The position numbers and the translations under genes are program-made. The notes under the pieces were generated by a model, which had not been told where the DNA came from, did no database searches, and saw nothing but the letters and a program-made list of their open reading frames with translations. Shown here in pieces: positions 1-7,253 of a stretch of DNA of 37,223 bases. Positions within the stretch are counted from its first letter, which is position 1. Each line of letters begins with the position of its first letter. This DNA is from Kofleriaceae bacterium. Its GTDB lineage: Bacteria; Myxococcota_A; Polyangia; Haliangiales; Haliangiaceae. The stretch covers positions 1 to 37,223 of the forward strand of contig JANXOP010000235.1 in NCBI GenBank assembly GCA_025357755.1. Reading direction: 5' to 3'.

Positions 1-254
1 CGAGGCGCACCGCGGAGACGTGGTGGCGCGCCCGATCTTTATCGTAGAGCGCGATCACGGCGGCGTCGTACTCGACGATCGCGGCGCACGCATCGAACGC
101 GGTCTCCATGACCTGCTCTGGAGTGAGCGCGCGGCCGAGCAGGTCATGGAGACCGCGTTCGATGCGTGCGCCGCGATCGTCGAGTACGACGCCGCCGTGA
201 TCGCGCTCTACGATAAAGATCGGGCGCGCCACCACGTCTCCGCGGTGCGCCTCG
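1..254. repeat. Perfect 118-bp inverted repeat with an 18-bp loop (fold-back)
   Basis: Positions 1-118 are the exact reverse complement of positions 137-254, separated by 18 bases (119-136). The right arm lies inside the GAF-domain coding sequence. The left arm starts at the very first base of the window. A perfect hairpin this long would be unstable in a chromosome, and its outer end coincides with the sequence end, so a chimeric or fold-back contig end is more likely than a natural element. Confidence 0.97.
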
Positions 255-1138
255 GGCCGAATGGCGGCGGCCTCGTCGATCCGGTGCAGCTCGCCGAGCT
301 CGAGTTCAAGGACAACGCCGGCCTCGCATCGATGGTCGTCAAGAACCGCCACTACCTCCCTGCGGCCGGCGAGGTCCGCGAGCTGTCGGCGCCGATCTAC
401 ACCCGCAAGATCAAGCTCGACGAAGATGCCAAGTCGCTGCTCGTGCTGCCGCTGCTCTCCGCCGACGAAGCGATCGGCACGCTGACGCTCGTCGCGCGCG
501 CCGAGAAGCGGTTCAACAAGGACGTCCGCGAGATGCTCGCGGTGATCGCGAACCAGGTCGCCGTCTCGCTCCAGAACGGGTTCCTCTACAAGAAGATGGA
601 GACCATGGCGACGACCGATGGTCTCACCGGCCTGACGAACCATCGCTCGTTCCAGACCCGGTTCGAGGATCTCCTGCTCCGCGCGCAGCGCCACGATCAC
701 AAGGTCGCGCTGCTCCTGTGCGACGTCGATTTCTTCAAGAAGGTCAACGACGGCTACGGTCACCCGGTCGGCGACGAGGTGTTGCGTCGCGTCGCCAAGG
801 TGCTCCAGGAAGTGCCGCGCAAGATCGACATCCCAGCGCGCTACGGCGGCGAGGAGTTCGCCGTCCTCCTCGACAACGTCGACGTGATCCAGGCCAAGGC
901 GGTCGCCGACCGGATCCGGATCGAGATCTCGAAGGTGGTCGTCGAGACCGAGAAGGGCCCGCTCAGCGTCACTCAGTCGATCGGTGTCGCCGTATTCCCC
1001 GAGGACGGTCGTGATCGCGCGACGCTCATCGAGCGCGCCGACCTGTCGCTCTATCACGCGAAGCACACGGGTCGGAACCGCGTCGTCACCTGGGCCGAAG
1101 CTCAGGCGGCGAAGCGCAACGCGACCAAAGCCAGCTGA
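137..1138 (+). CDS. GAF-GGDEF diguanylate cyclase, 5' end missing
   Basis: Likely makes the second messenger cyclic di-GMP from two GTP. A GAF-type sensor domain runs from about 140 to 580. A complete GGDEF domain follows, with the signature GGEEF at 845-859 and the preceding GDEV and DVDFFK segments intact. An RxxD inhibitory (I) site lies exactly five residues before the signature (Arg codon 818-820, Asp codon 827-829), so product feedback is expected. An open frame continues back to a GTG at 20, but it runs through the fold-back copy (1-118), where it only reads the antisense of its own gene. I therefore treat the native N-terminus as absent and start the feature at the repeat arm. No transmembrane segment is visible in what remains. 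The gene ends four bases before the convergent small lipoprotein gene. Confidence 0.9.
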   Translation, partial: EQVMETAFDACAAIVEYDAAVIALYDKDRARHHVSAVRLGPNGGGLVDPVQLAELEFKDNAGLASMVVKNRHYLPAAGEVRELSAPIYTRKIKLDEDAKSLLVLPLLSADEAIGTLTLVARAEKRFNKDVREMLAVIANQVAVSLQNGFLYKKMETMATTDGLTGLTNHRSFQTRFEDLLLRAQRHDHKVALLLCDVDFFKKVNDGYGHPVGDEVLRRVAKVLQEVPRKIDIPARYGGEEFAVLLDNVDVIQAKAVADRIRIEISKVVVETEKGPLSVTQSIGVAVFPEDGRDRATLIERADLSLYHAKHTGRNRVVTWAEAQAAKRNATKAS

Positions 1139-1142
1139 GACG

Positions 1143-1286
1143 CTAGCGGCAGCGCTTCTCGCAGACGCGACGACCGTGATCCCACCAGCAATCGGTGTGG
1201 CACGGACGCGGACGCGTCTCGACGAAGCAGCTGGTCGCGAACGTCGCGATCAACGCGCCAACGATAAACAGGCGGGACTTCGTCAT
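1143..1286 (-). CDS. Small Cys-rich lipoprotein, 47 aa
   Basis: A short gene easily missed by length cut-offs. The start is MTKSRLFIVGALIAT and the lipobox ATSC places the acylated Cys at residue 20. The mature part is only about 28 residues and is rich in Cys, Arg and Trp (Cys at 29, 33, 42 and 46), which suggests two disulfides. The ATG lies two bases after the stop of the upstream minus-strand gene at 1289-1546, so the two are probably co-transcribed. Function is unknown. Its reality rests on the textbook lipoprotein signal, the operon spacing and the regular Cys pattern. I know no family for it. Confidence 0.72.
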   Translation of the reverse strand: MTKSRLFIVGALIATFATSCFVETRPRPCHTDCWWDHGRRVCEKRCR

Positions 1287-1288
1287 GA

Positions 1289-1546
1289 CTACTTCTTCTC
1301 GTTCGAGGTTGCGGCCGCCTGCCGGAGCTCTTCCTTGGCCAGCGAGATCGCGTCCTTCGCCTTGGCCGCATGACCGCCGAGATCGAACTCGTTCGCCTTC
1401 TGCGCGTCGGTGATCTGGGTGTCCGCGCTGTTGAGGAGATCGCGCGCCTTCTCGAGGTGCGGGTGACCCTTCAGGGCACCGCCGGCGAAGACGCCGAGGG
1501 GGAGGGCGACGAGAGCAACGATGAATCCAGTCTTGAGCTTGGTCAT
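1289..1546 (-). CDS. Small exported helical protein, 85 aa
   Basis: The N-terminus MTKLKTGFIVALVALPLGVFAGG is a short basic region followed by a hydrophobic stretch, so the protein is exported or held by one N-terminal anchor. The rest is a charged, Ala/Lys/Glu-rich helix pair that looks like a short tetratricopeptide-like or four-helix segment (roughly residues 32-80). I chose the ATG at 1546 because the signal begins there; a GTG at 1567 would add seven residues. A GGAG lies 12 bases upstream of the ATG, rather far. It is the first gene of a two-gene minus-strand unit with the Cys-rich lipoprotein. Function unknown. Confidence 0.75.
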   Translation of the reverse strand: MTKLKTGFIVALVALPLGVFAGGALKGHPHLEKARDLLNSADTQITDAQKANEFDLGGHAAKAKDAISLAKEELRQAAATSNEKK

Positions 1547-1677
1547 GTGGAGATATGACTCCACCACATCTCGTTCCGTTTAGTGCTCCGAAGTCCCCAG
1601 AACTTCAGGGCTACGCGTGGACCTGGGGGGCGCTCGTTTTGGCGTTGGCGGGGCGGTAGCGCTCGCCTCGGCGATCA

Positions 1678-3765
1678 GTGACACTGATGGGGGTGCCACG
1701 GGTCGAGGCCGAGGTCGGCAACACCGCCAACAGCTACGAGATTCTAGCGAAGCTCGCGACTGGAGGGATGGCGGAGATCTTTCTTGCGCGTAACGCGAGC
1801 TCGGCGGGCGTCGAACGCTACGTGGTGCTCAAGCGGATCCTGCGCCACCGCGCGAACGACCAGGCATTCGTGCGGATGTTCTTGGATGAGGCACGCCTCG
1901 CGGCGCTACTCCAGCACCCGAACATCGCGCAGGTCTACGACATCGGAAAGCTCGGTGAGTCGTACTTCTTCACGATGGAGTACGTGCACGGCGAGACCGT
2001 GCGCGCGCTGCTGCAACGCTCGCACGCGGTGCGTTCGCCGATTCCGATCGGCAGCGTGCTCGTGATCGCGGCCGGCTCCGCGGCGGGCCTCCACCACGCG
2101 CACGAGCGCAACGGGTACGACGGCAAGCCACTCGGCATCGTGCATCGCGATGTCTCGCCATCGAACTTGATGGTCAGCTACGAGGGCGGCGTGAAGGTCG
2201 TCGACTTCGGGGTCGCGAAGGCCGCGCACAGCAGCCACGAGACCCGGTCCGGCACGGTCAAGGGCAAGATCAGCTACCTGTCGCCCGAGCAGTGCCGCGG
2301 CACTCCGGTCGATCGTCGCAGCGACCTGTTCTCGCTCGGCATCGTGCTGTGGGAGATGCTCACGACCGAACGGCTCTACAAGCGCGCGACCGATTTCGAG
2401 ACGATGGCCGCGATCGTCTCGGAGCAGGTGCCGCCACCCTCGTCGCGCCGCGCGGACATCCCTCCCGAGCTCGACGCGCTGGTGTTGAAGCTGCTCGAGA
2501 AAGCTCCGAACGCGCGGTTTCAAACCGGTGACGAGCTGCACGAGGCGGTCGAAGGCATCGCGGTGCGCCTCGGGCTGTCGCTGTCGAGTCCGTCGCTCGC
2601 GCGCTACCTGCGCGACCTCTTCGGTCAGCGCCCCGAGCCGTGGATCGAGATGCAGAGCCGCGAGGCCCATCCCGAAGTCTTCACGGTCACGAGCGAGCCG
2701 ATCCCATCGGAGCTCGACCTGCGCCCGACCGATCACGTCGAGATCCAGCTCGGAGCGGTGCCCGACCTTTCGGACGAAGCCGAAGCGCACGCCGAGGCCT
2801 TTCCGCGGATTCCTACCGGCGTCCCGACCCAGCCCTTCCGCGCGCCCGAGGCCGAGCCGTCTCCGCAGCGTTCGCAGCATCCGATCCTGATGACACTGCA
2901 AGGCTCCGGCATGCCGGCGCTGGTGCGCACGCCGCCGCCAGGCGTCAGCTCGCAGCTCGTCACCTGGCCCCAACAACCGATCCACTCGCCCTCGACCGGC
3001 CCACAGCAGCCGGTCACCGGACCACAACCTGCGCGGCAACGCGTGCCGCCTCCGTTGTCGTCACTCGCGCAGGCGGGTTCGTCGGGTTCGTCGGGTTCGT
3101 CGGGTTCGTCGGGTTCGTCGGGTTCGTCGGGTTCGTCGAGCTCGGGCTATCCGCTGTACGTGCCGCAAGCGACGTCGCACGTGCACCACGCACCCTCCGA
3201 ACGCAAGGTGCCGCGTGCGCTCGTCGTCGCGCTCGCCGCGATCACGCTCGGCATCGTCGTCGGCATCATCCTCGCGGCAGGCGGTGGCGAGCGCAAGCAG
3301 CACGAGACCGAAGGGGAGCGCGATGCCGCCGTTGCGATCGCGATGGTGACTCCCGACGCACCCGCGACCTACCAGGTCGCGGCGCCTCCGGTCGCGGCTC
3401 CCGTCGCGGCTCCCGATGCCGCGCCCGTGCACGACGACAAGCCGTCTCCCGTCGAGCAACTCTCGCGTCAGCTCGAGAGCCGCCGCTACACCGAGGCGGT
3501 CACCACCTGCGTGCAGTACCCCGCGCTCGTCGGCTCGGTGCCTGCATCGTGCGTGCAAGCCGCGTGCAGCGCACACGACGCACGGAATGCGAAGCGCTGG
3601 TACGCGGGCGCCAGGAAGAAGCCAGAGCTCGTGAGCTCCTGCAAGGACGCCGGCATCCTGCTCGAGCCCGGCACGCCGACGAAAAAAGAGCCGAACCCGC
3701 AGGCGAATCCGGTCGCGACGCCGAAGCACGACTGCGATTCCGATCCGATGGCGTGTCAGCACTGA
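1678..3765 (+). CDS. Hanks-type Ser/Thr protein kinase with membrane anchor (kinase 1)
   Basis: Phosphorylates Ser/Thr on protein targets; the kinase faces the cytoplasm. The domain covers about residues 19-295: glycine loop LATGGMAEIF (26-35), ATP-binding Lys52, HRD 156-158, DFG 176-178 and SPEQ 202-205. In the catalytic loop the usual HRDxKPxN is HRDVSPSN, so the loop Lys is Ser. A long Pro-rich linker follows, then seven exact GSS repeats (3075-3137), one transmembrane helix at about 512-534 and a Cys-containing C-terminal domain outside the membrane. The start is a GTG with no clear ribosome site; an ATG three codons later is possible. The linker and anchor are typical of myxobacterial receptor-like kinases. 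It is followed closely by a membrane protein gene at 3803. Confidence 0.95.
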   Translation: MTLMGVPRVEAEVGNTANSYEILAKLATGGMAEIFLARNASSAGVERYVVLKRILRHRANDQAFVRMFLDEARLAALLQHPNIAQVYDIGKLGESYFFTMEYVHGETVRALLQRSHAVRSPIPIGSVLVIAAGSAAGLHHAHERNGYDGKPLGIVHRDVSPSNLMVSYEGGVKVVDFGVAKAAHSSHETRSGTVKGKISYLSPEQCRGTPVDRRSDLFSLGIVLWEMLTTERLYKRATDFETMAAIVSEQVPPPSSRRADIPPELDALVLKLLEKAPNARFQTGDELHEAVEGIAVRLGLSLSSPSLARYLRDLFGQRPEPWIEMQSREAHPEVFTVTSEPIPSELDLRPTDHVEIQLGAVPDLSDEAEAHAEAFPRIPTGVPTQPFRAPEAEPSPQRSQHPILMTLQGSGMPALVRTPPPGVSSQLVTWPQQPIHSPSTGPQQPVTGPQPARQRVPPPLSSLAQAGSSGSSGSSGSSGSSGSSGSSSSGYPLYVPQATSHVHHAPSERKVPRALVVALAAITLGIVVGIILAAGGGERKQHETEGERDAAVAIAMVTPDAPATYQVAAPPVAAPVAAPDAAPVHDDKPSPVEQLSRQLESRRYTEAVTTCVQYPALVGSVPASCVQAACSAHDARNAKRWYAGARKKPELVSSCKDAGILLEPGTPTKKEPNPQANPVATPKHDCDSDPMACQH
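3075..3137 (+). repeat. Seven perfect copies of a 9-bp coding repeat
   Basis: GGGTTCGTC is repeated seven times head to tail without a mismatch inside the kinase 1 gene. It encodes (GSS)7 in the linker before the transmembrane helix. The 9-bp unit keeps the frame whatever the copy number, so linker length could vary between strains by slippage. Confidence 0.97.
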
Positions 3766-3802
3766 CCCTTGCTCGGCGACGCGCTTTGCGTGAGCATGAT
3801 CG

Positions 3803-4750
3803 GTGTTGAGGCTCTTGGTGATCGCAGGCGTGCTGGCATGGGCGGGGCGCGCGCAGGCCCAAGTCGACGACATGCCCGCCCAGGACACTGCCTCGAACAC
3901 GGCGGGCTCGATGCTGTTCGACGCAGGTCGCGAGCTCGCGAAGGCGAACAAGTACGCCGAGGCCTGCGCGAAGTTCGAGCAGAGCTACGCCCTCGATAAC
4001 GGGATCGGCACCGAGCTCAACCTCGCCGATTGCCACGAGCACCTCGGCCACTGGGCGCAGGCGTGGCGGTTGTTCGACGACGCGCAGCAACGGATCTCGG
4101 ACGACAACGAAGGACGCTCCAAGTTCGCGCACGGGCGCGCGGCCGCCTTGTTGCGGAAGCTCGCGATGGTCGTCGTCAACGTTCCAGATCCGACGCTACC
4201 GGCGCTCAGCGTCACCGTCGCGGGCCGCGCGGTCAAGGTCAGCGCGGTGATCACCGAGCACGTCGATCCGGGCCCGATCGTGGTCGAGGTCGCGCAGCCC
4301 GGCACGCGGATCTTCGCGCAGACCAAAGAAGCCGATGCAGGAGCGACCGTGATCTTCGATGTCGCAACGCCTGCTGTCGTCGAGGTGGAACCACCCGGCG
4401 CGCGCCGTCACACGCGCGTCGTGATCTCGTTGGTCGTCGCCGGTGGGGGGCTCGCACTACTCGCGAGTGGCATCGTCGTCGGCATCGTCGCGGATGGTCA
4501 GTATAACGACGCTGTCGACCCGAGAAATGGCTGCATGTCGTCGAGTGCCGGCCTCGTGTGTCCGGATGGACAGCGCCAGAAGGCGATCGATGCAGGAGGC
4601 CTCGCCGACGTCGGAACCGGGCTGGGCGTCGTCGGCATCGCGGCGATCGTCAGCGGTGCGATCCTCTATGCAACGGCGCCGAAAGATCTCGTCGTGACAC
4701 CGATGGCAAGTAATCGGTCGGCCGGGCTCGCAATTTCCGGCCGGTTCTGA
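3803..4750 (+). CDS. Secreted/membrane TPR- and PEGA-like protein
   Basis: An N-terminal signal peptide (about residues 1-19, ending in AQA) is followed by a tetratricopeptide-like helical region (30-110: FDAGRELAKANKYAEACAKF and YALDNGIGTELNLADCHEHL). Next comes a beta-rich, PEGA-like segment (about 120-200). Two hydrophobic helices (about 206-228 and 270-290) flank a loop with two Cys that probably forms a disulfide. This layout recurs in proteins beside myxobacterial kinases and is thought to be envelope-located. The start is GTG at 3803, which gives a normal signal peptide. It lies 37 bases after kinase 1 and may share its transcript. The exact function is not known. Confidence 0.85.
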   Translation: MLRLLVIAGVLAWAGRAQAQVDDMPAQDTASNTAGSMLFDAGRELAKANKYAEACAKFEQSYALDNGIGTELNLADCHEHLGHWAQAWRLFDDAQQRISDDNEGRSKFAHGRAAALLRKLAMVVVNVPDPTLPALSVTVAGRAVKVSAVITEHVDPGPIVVEVAQPGTRIFAQTKEADAGATVIFDVATPAVVEVEPPGARRHTRVVISLVVAGGGLALLASGIVVGIVADGQYNDAVDPRNGCMSSSAGLVCPDGQRQKAIDAGGLADVGTGLGVVGIAAIVSGAILYATAPKDLVVTPMASNRSAGLAISGRF

Positions 4751-4764
4751 CGTACGATCGTGCC

Positions 4765-6075
4765 GTGGCGGTGAAGAACTACGTCCTGGACACCAACGTG
4801 CTCTTGCACGATGCGCGTTCGATGTTCGCGTTCGGTGATAACGCGGTGATCATTCCGATCTACGTGATCGAGGAAGTCGATACCTTCAAGAAGGATCAGT
4901 CCGAGCTCGGGCGTAACGCGCGTCAGATCGCGCGTCTCCTCGACGAGCATCGCTCCAAACCGGGCGGCCTGTCGCAAAATCAACCACTCGAGAATGGCGG
5001 CACGATCCGTGTCGCGTTGTCGAAGAACCCGCCGAAGAACCCGAGCTACGACTCGCGCTCGATGGATCAGCGAATCCTCGAGATCGCTCTCGAGGTTCGC
5101 GATGCGGATCCGTCGCTCTCGACCGTCCTTGTCACGAAGGACGTCAACATGCGCGTCCGCGGTGACGCGCTCGGCCTGCAAGCGGTCGATTACGAACCTG
5201 AACAGATCTCGATCGACGAGCTCTACGCGGGCAACCGCGAGCTGACCGTGCCGGCGGGCACGATCGACACCTTCTTCGCGCAGAACGCGGTCGTCCTCGA
5301 CGCGCCCAACCTGCACGCGAACGAGTTCGTCACGCTCAAAGACGAGTCGGGCAAGTCCGCGCTCACGCGCTGGGACAAGCTGACCGGCAAGGCCGTCCCC
5401 GTTCGCAAGCTCCGCGAGGGCGTGTGGGGGATCAAGCCGCGCAACCGCGAGCAGCACTTCGCGCTCGATCTCGTCCTCAACGACGACATCAAGCTCGTCA
5501 CGCTCGTCGGCAAAGCGGGCACCGGTAAGACCCTGCTCGCGATAGCGGCGGGGCTGCAGAAGGTGACCGAAGAGCAGGTGTTCTCGAAGCTGCTCGTCTC
5601 GCGCCCGATCTTTCCGCTCGGTCGCGACATCGGGTATCTGCCGGGTGACATCGAAGAGAAGCTCAACCCGTGGATGCAGCCGATCTACGATAACCTCGAG
5701 CTGCTCCTCGGCCTCAACAAGACCGACAAGAAGGACGGGCGCTCGTACGCCGAGCTCGTCGACATGGGCTTCGTCGAGATCGAGCCGCTCACGTACATCC
5801 GTGGTCGCTCGCTGCCGAATGTCTACATGATCGTCGACGAGGCGCAGAACCTCACGCCGCACGAGGTCAAGACGATCATCACGCGCGCGGGTGAAGGCAC
5901 GAAGATCATCCTCACCGGTGATCCGTATCAGATCGACCATCCGTACCTCGACTCGTCGAACAATGGTCTGACGTATGTCGCGGAGCGGTTCAAGAACGAA
6001 GCGATCGCGGGTCACATCATCTTGACCAAGGGCGAGCGCTCGCCGCTCGCGGAGCTCGCCACACAAATCCTGTGA
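4765..6075 (+). CDS. PIN-PhoH family protein (nuclease-like domain plus ATPase)
   Basis: A cytoplasmic two-domain protein of the type seen in Bacillus YlaK. The N-terminal PIN domain (about 4-150) starts with the acidic motif VLDTNVLLHD (Asp9), has further acidic residues near 101 and 126, and is the fold of RNA-cutting toxins and ribosome-processing nucleases. The PhoH P-loop ATPase domain (about 225-430) has Walker A GKAGTGKT at 249-256 and Walker B IVDEAQN, followed by TGDPYQID. Full-length members are usually around 440 residues, so it is complete. The GTG start at 4765 puts the PIN motif at residue 7. Likely role: RNA cleavage or remodelling coupled to ATP use; the substrate cannot be read from sequence. 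Its stop overlaps the start of the next gene. Confidence 0.93.
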   Translation: MAVKNYVLDTNVLLHDARSMFAFGDNAVIIPIYVIEEVDTFKKDQSELGRNARQIARLLDEHRSKPGGLSQNQPLENGGTIRVALSKNPPKNPSYDSRSMDQRILEIALEVRDADPSLSTVLVTKDVNMRVRGDALGLQAVDYEPEQISIDELYAGNRELTVPAGTIDTFFAQNAVVLDAPNLHANEFVTLKDESGKSALTRWDKLTGKAVPVRKLREGVWGIKPRNREQHFALDLVLNDDIKLVTLVGKAGTGKTLLAIAAGLQKVTEEQVFSKLLVSRPIFPLGRDIGYLPGDIEEKLNPWMQPIYDNLELLLGLNKTDKKDGRSYAELVDMGFVEIEPLTYIRGRSLPNVYMIVDEAQNLTPHEVKTIITRAGEGTKIILTGDPYQIDHPYLDSSNNGLTYVAERFKNEAIAGHIILTKGERSPLAELATQIL

Positions 6076-6470
6076 GGCTCGCGTTCGCGGTCATCCTGGG
6101 AGTCTCGGCGCCTACATTTGCGGACGAGTCGCCCGGGTGGAAGCTCGAGGTGCCCGAGCGCATCGAGCTCGCCGGGACCGGCACGCTGCCGATCGCCGTC
6201 ACGCTCGAGCGTGGGCGCACCGTGTCGAAGGATGCCGGCCTCGTGCTCGATCTTTCGCCGGACAGCGGCGTTTCGGTGAAGCGCCGCCGGCTCGGTCGCA
6301 CCGATGCGATCGATCCGGATGAGGACGCGCCGCGGTTCGCGATTCCTCTGCGTGCCGAGGCAGCGGGCGACTTCACGATCAAGCTGCACCTGCGGTTCTG
6401 GCTGTGCGGCAGCAAGGTTTGCCGACCGATCGATGCGCGCCGTACCGTGACGGTCAGCGTCGCGCGCTAG
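6072..6470 (+). CDS. Secreted DsbD N-terminal-like protein
   Basis: A 132-residue protein with a signal peptide (residues 1-17, cleavage after TFA). The rest is a beta-sandwich-like domain with a C-x4-C pair near the end (Cys112 and Cys117, LCGSKVCRPI). That pair and its setting resemble the periplasmic N-terminal domain of DsbD-type thiol:disulfide interchange proteins, where the pair shuttles electrons. The membrane and thioredoxin parts of DsbD are absent, so this is a stand-alone domain. The GTG start overlaps the TGA of the PhoH gene by four bases (GTGA), which indicates translational coupling. DsbD-like function is inference from the Cys motif and size. Confidence 0.75.
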   Translation: MRLAFAVILGVSAPTFADESPGWKLEVPERIELAGTGTLPIAVTLERGRTVSKDAGLVLDLSPDSGVSVKRRRLGRTDAIDPDEDAPRFAIPLRAEAAGDFTIKLHLRFWLCGSKVCRPIDARRTVTVSVAR

Positions 6471-6482
6471 CTAGCTAGCTAG
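6467..6482. repeat. Four tandem CTAG units holding both stop codons
   Basis: CTAG occurs four times in a row between two convergent genes. The first unit supplies the TAG stop of the plus-strand gene (6468-6470) and the last supplies the stop of the minus-strand lipoprotein (6479-6481). The tract is self-complementary and gives stops in several frames. No hairpin with a T-tract is present, so ordinary terminators are lacking here. Confidence 0.9.
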
Positions 6483-7129
6483 TGATGACCGTGGCCACCT
6501 CCATGGCCATGATCGTCGTCGTACGAGCAATCGATCGGTGCGTAGAGCACCAGGCCCGGCAGGCCGAAGATCGCGGGCGTCGATAGCGGGCCGAGGATCC
6601 CTGCGGCCGATTGCGCGAACACCTCGGCTTCCGAGGTGGCCGAGTGGTACGTCGCGAGATCGAAGTTCGGACCGGGCGTGTACACCAACAGGTCCCACGT
6701 ATCGTTCTGGACCTGGACGTCGTCTTCATGGCCCGCGTGACCGCAGCCGGGGCCGTGGTGGTGCGTCGAATCGGGCTGGAGCACGTGGTAGTGGTCGTAC
6801 TGATCGAACCCATCGACGTGATGGATCTCGAACGGCTTCGCGGTCGTGCCGAAGACCGCGTAGAGGTTGTGACGCTGTGGCGTGTTGTACGGCGCGTTGA
6901 CGATGCCGTTCGTGCCGATATTCCAGATCGCGTACGTCTCGGTGCTCGGGGTCAAGCCACCCGGAAAGACCATCTTGCAGAGATGGTCTTGGTAGTACGC
7001 AGGCTCGGTCGCGTCCTTCGCAGGGTTGATCGTGATGTCACTCGTCGCCGTGCCGGTCGTCGTGGACGCATCGTCCACCGCACAACCAACAGCACTCGAC
7101 AGGAGAAGGAGGGCGAGGGTTCTCGTCAT
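6479..7129 (-). CDS. His-rich lipoprotein
   Basis: 216 residues. A lipoprotein signal (MTRTLALLLLSSAVGC) gives an acylated Cys at residue 16. The mature protein has a His-rich internal segment (HHHGPGCGHAGH) and a His/Asp/Gly tail (DDDHGHGGGHGHH), both likely to bind Zn, Ni or Cu. The middle is probably a globular beta domain (for example HVDGFDQYDHYHV). I chose the ATG at 7129 because it begins the signal; the frame stays open further upstream, but that part does not look like a signal. No ribosome site is visible; instead a 7-bp hairpin ends three bases before the ATG. The family is not recognised. Metal storage or sensing is inference from the His content. Confidence 0.8.
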   Translation of the reverse strand: MTRTLALLLLSSAVGCAVDDASTTTGTATSDITINPAKDATEPAYYQDHLCKMVFPGGLTPSTETYAIWNIGTNGIVNAPYNTPQRHNLYAVFGTTAKPFEIHHVDGFDQYDHYHVLQPDSTHHHGPGCGHAGHEDDVQVQNDTWDLLVYTPGPNFDLATYHSATSEAEVFAQSAAGILGPLSTPAIFGLPGLVLYAPIDCSYDDDHGHGGGHGHH

Positions 7130-7132
7130 GAA

Positions 7133-7153
7133 CGAGACTGTTATCAAGTCTCG
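7133..7153 (-). promoter_or_regulatory. Hairpin directly upstream of the His-rich lipoprotein start
   Basis: CGAGACT and AGTCTCG form a perfect 7-bp inverted repeat around a 7-base loop. In the minus-strand transcript the stem ends three bases before the ATG and occupies the place of a ribosome-binding site. It could be an operator on DNA or a translational control hairpin in RNA; the sequence cannot distinguish these. Confidence 0.55.
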
Positions 7154-7210
7154 TGCCCGGGTGAGACCGGCCTGATTTCGCGCAGAAGCGCGACGGTCGA
7201 AGCTCACCGA

Positions 7211-7241
7211 TACAACTTGTTCCGGTGCGCAGTACAACTTG
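7211..7241 (-). promoter_or_regulatory. Direct repeat TACAACTTG, two copies 22 bp apart
   Basis: TACAACTTG occurs at 7211-7219 and again at 7233-7241. Start-to-start distance is 22 bp, close to two helical turns, so both copies face the same side of the DNA. They lie about 85-110 bp upstream of the His-rich lipoprotein ATG. That is the pattern of a tandem activator-binding site. The protein that would bind is unknown. Confidence 0.5.
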
Positions 7242-7253
7242 ATCGGACAGCGA

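Noticed and set aside
20..136. GTG start at 20 for the diguanylate cyclase
   Set aside because: The frame before 137 lies in the reverse copy of the gene's own GAF sequence, so those residues are an artefact of the fold-back.
1906..3039. Long minus-strand open frame opposite kinase 1
   Set aside because: Arg/His/Asp-rich composition typical of antisense frames in GC-rich genes; the plus strand has complete kinase motifs.
4666..6066. 466-codon minus-strand open frame opposite the PhoH gene
   Set aside because: Exact shadow of a gene with clear PIN and Walker motifs; no motif or signal of its own.
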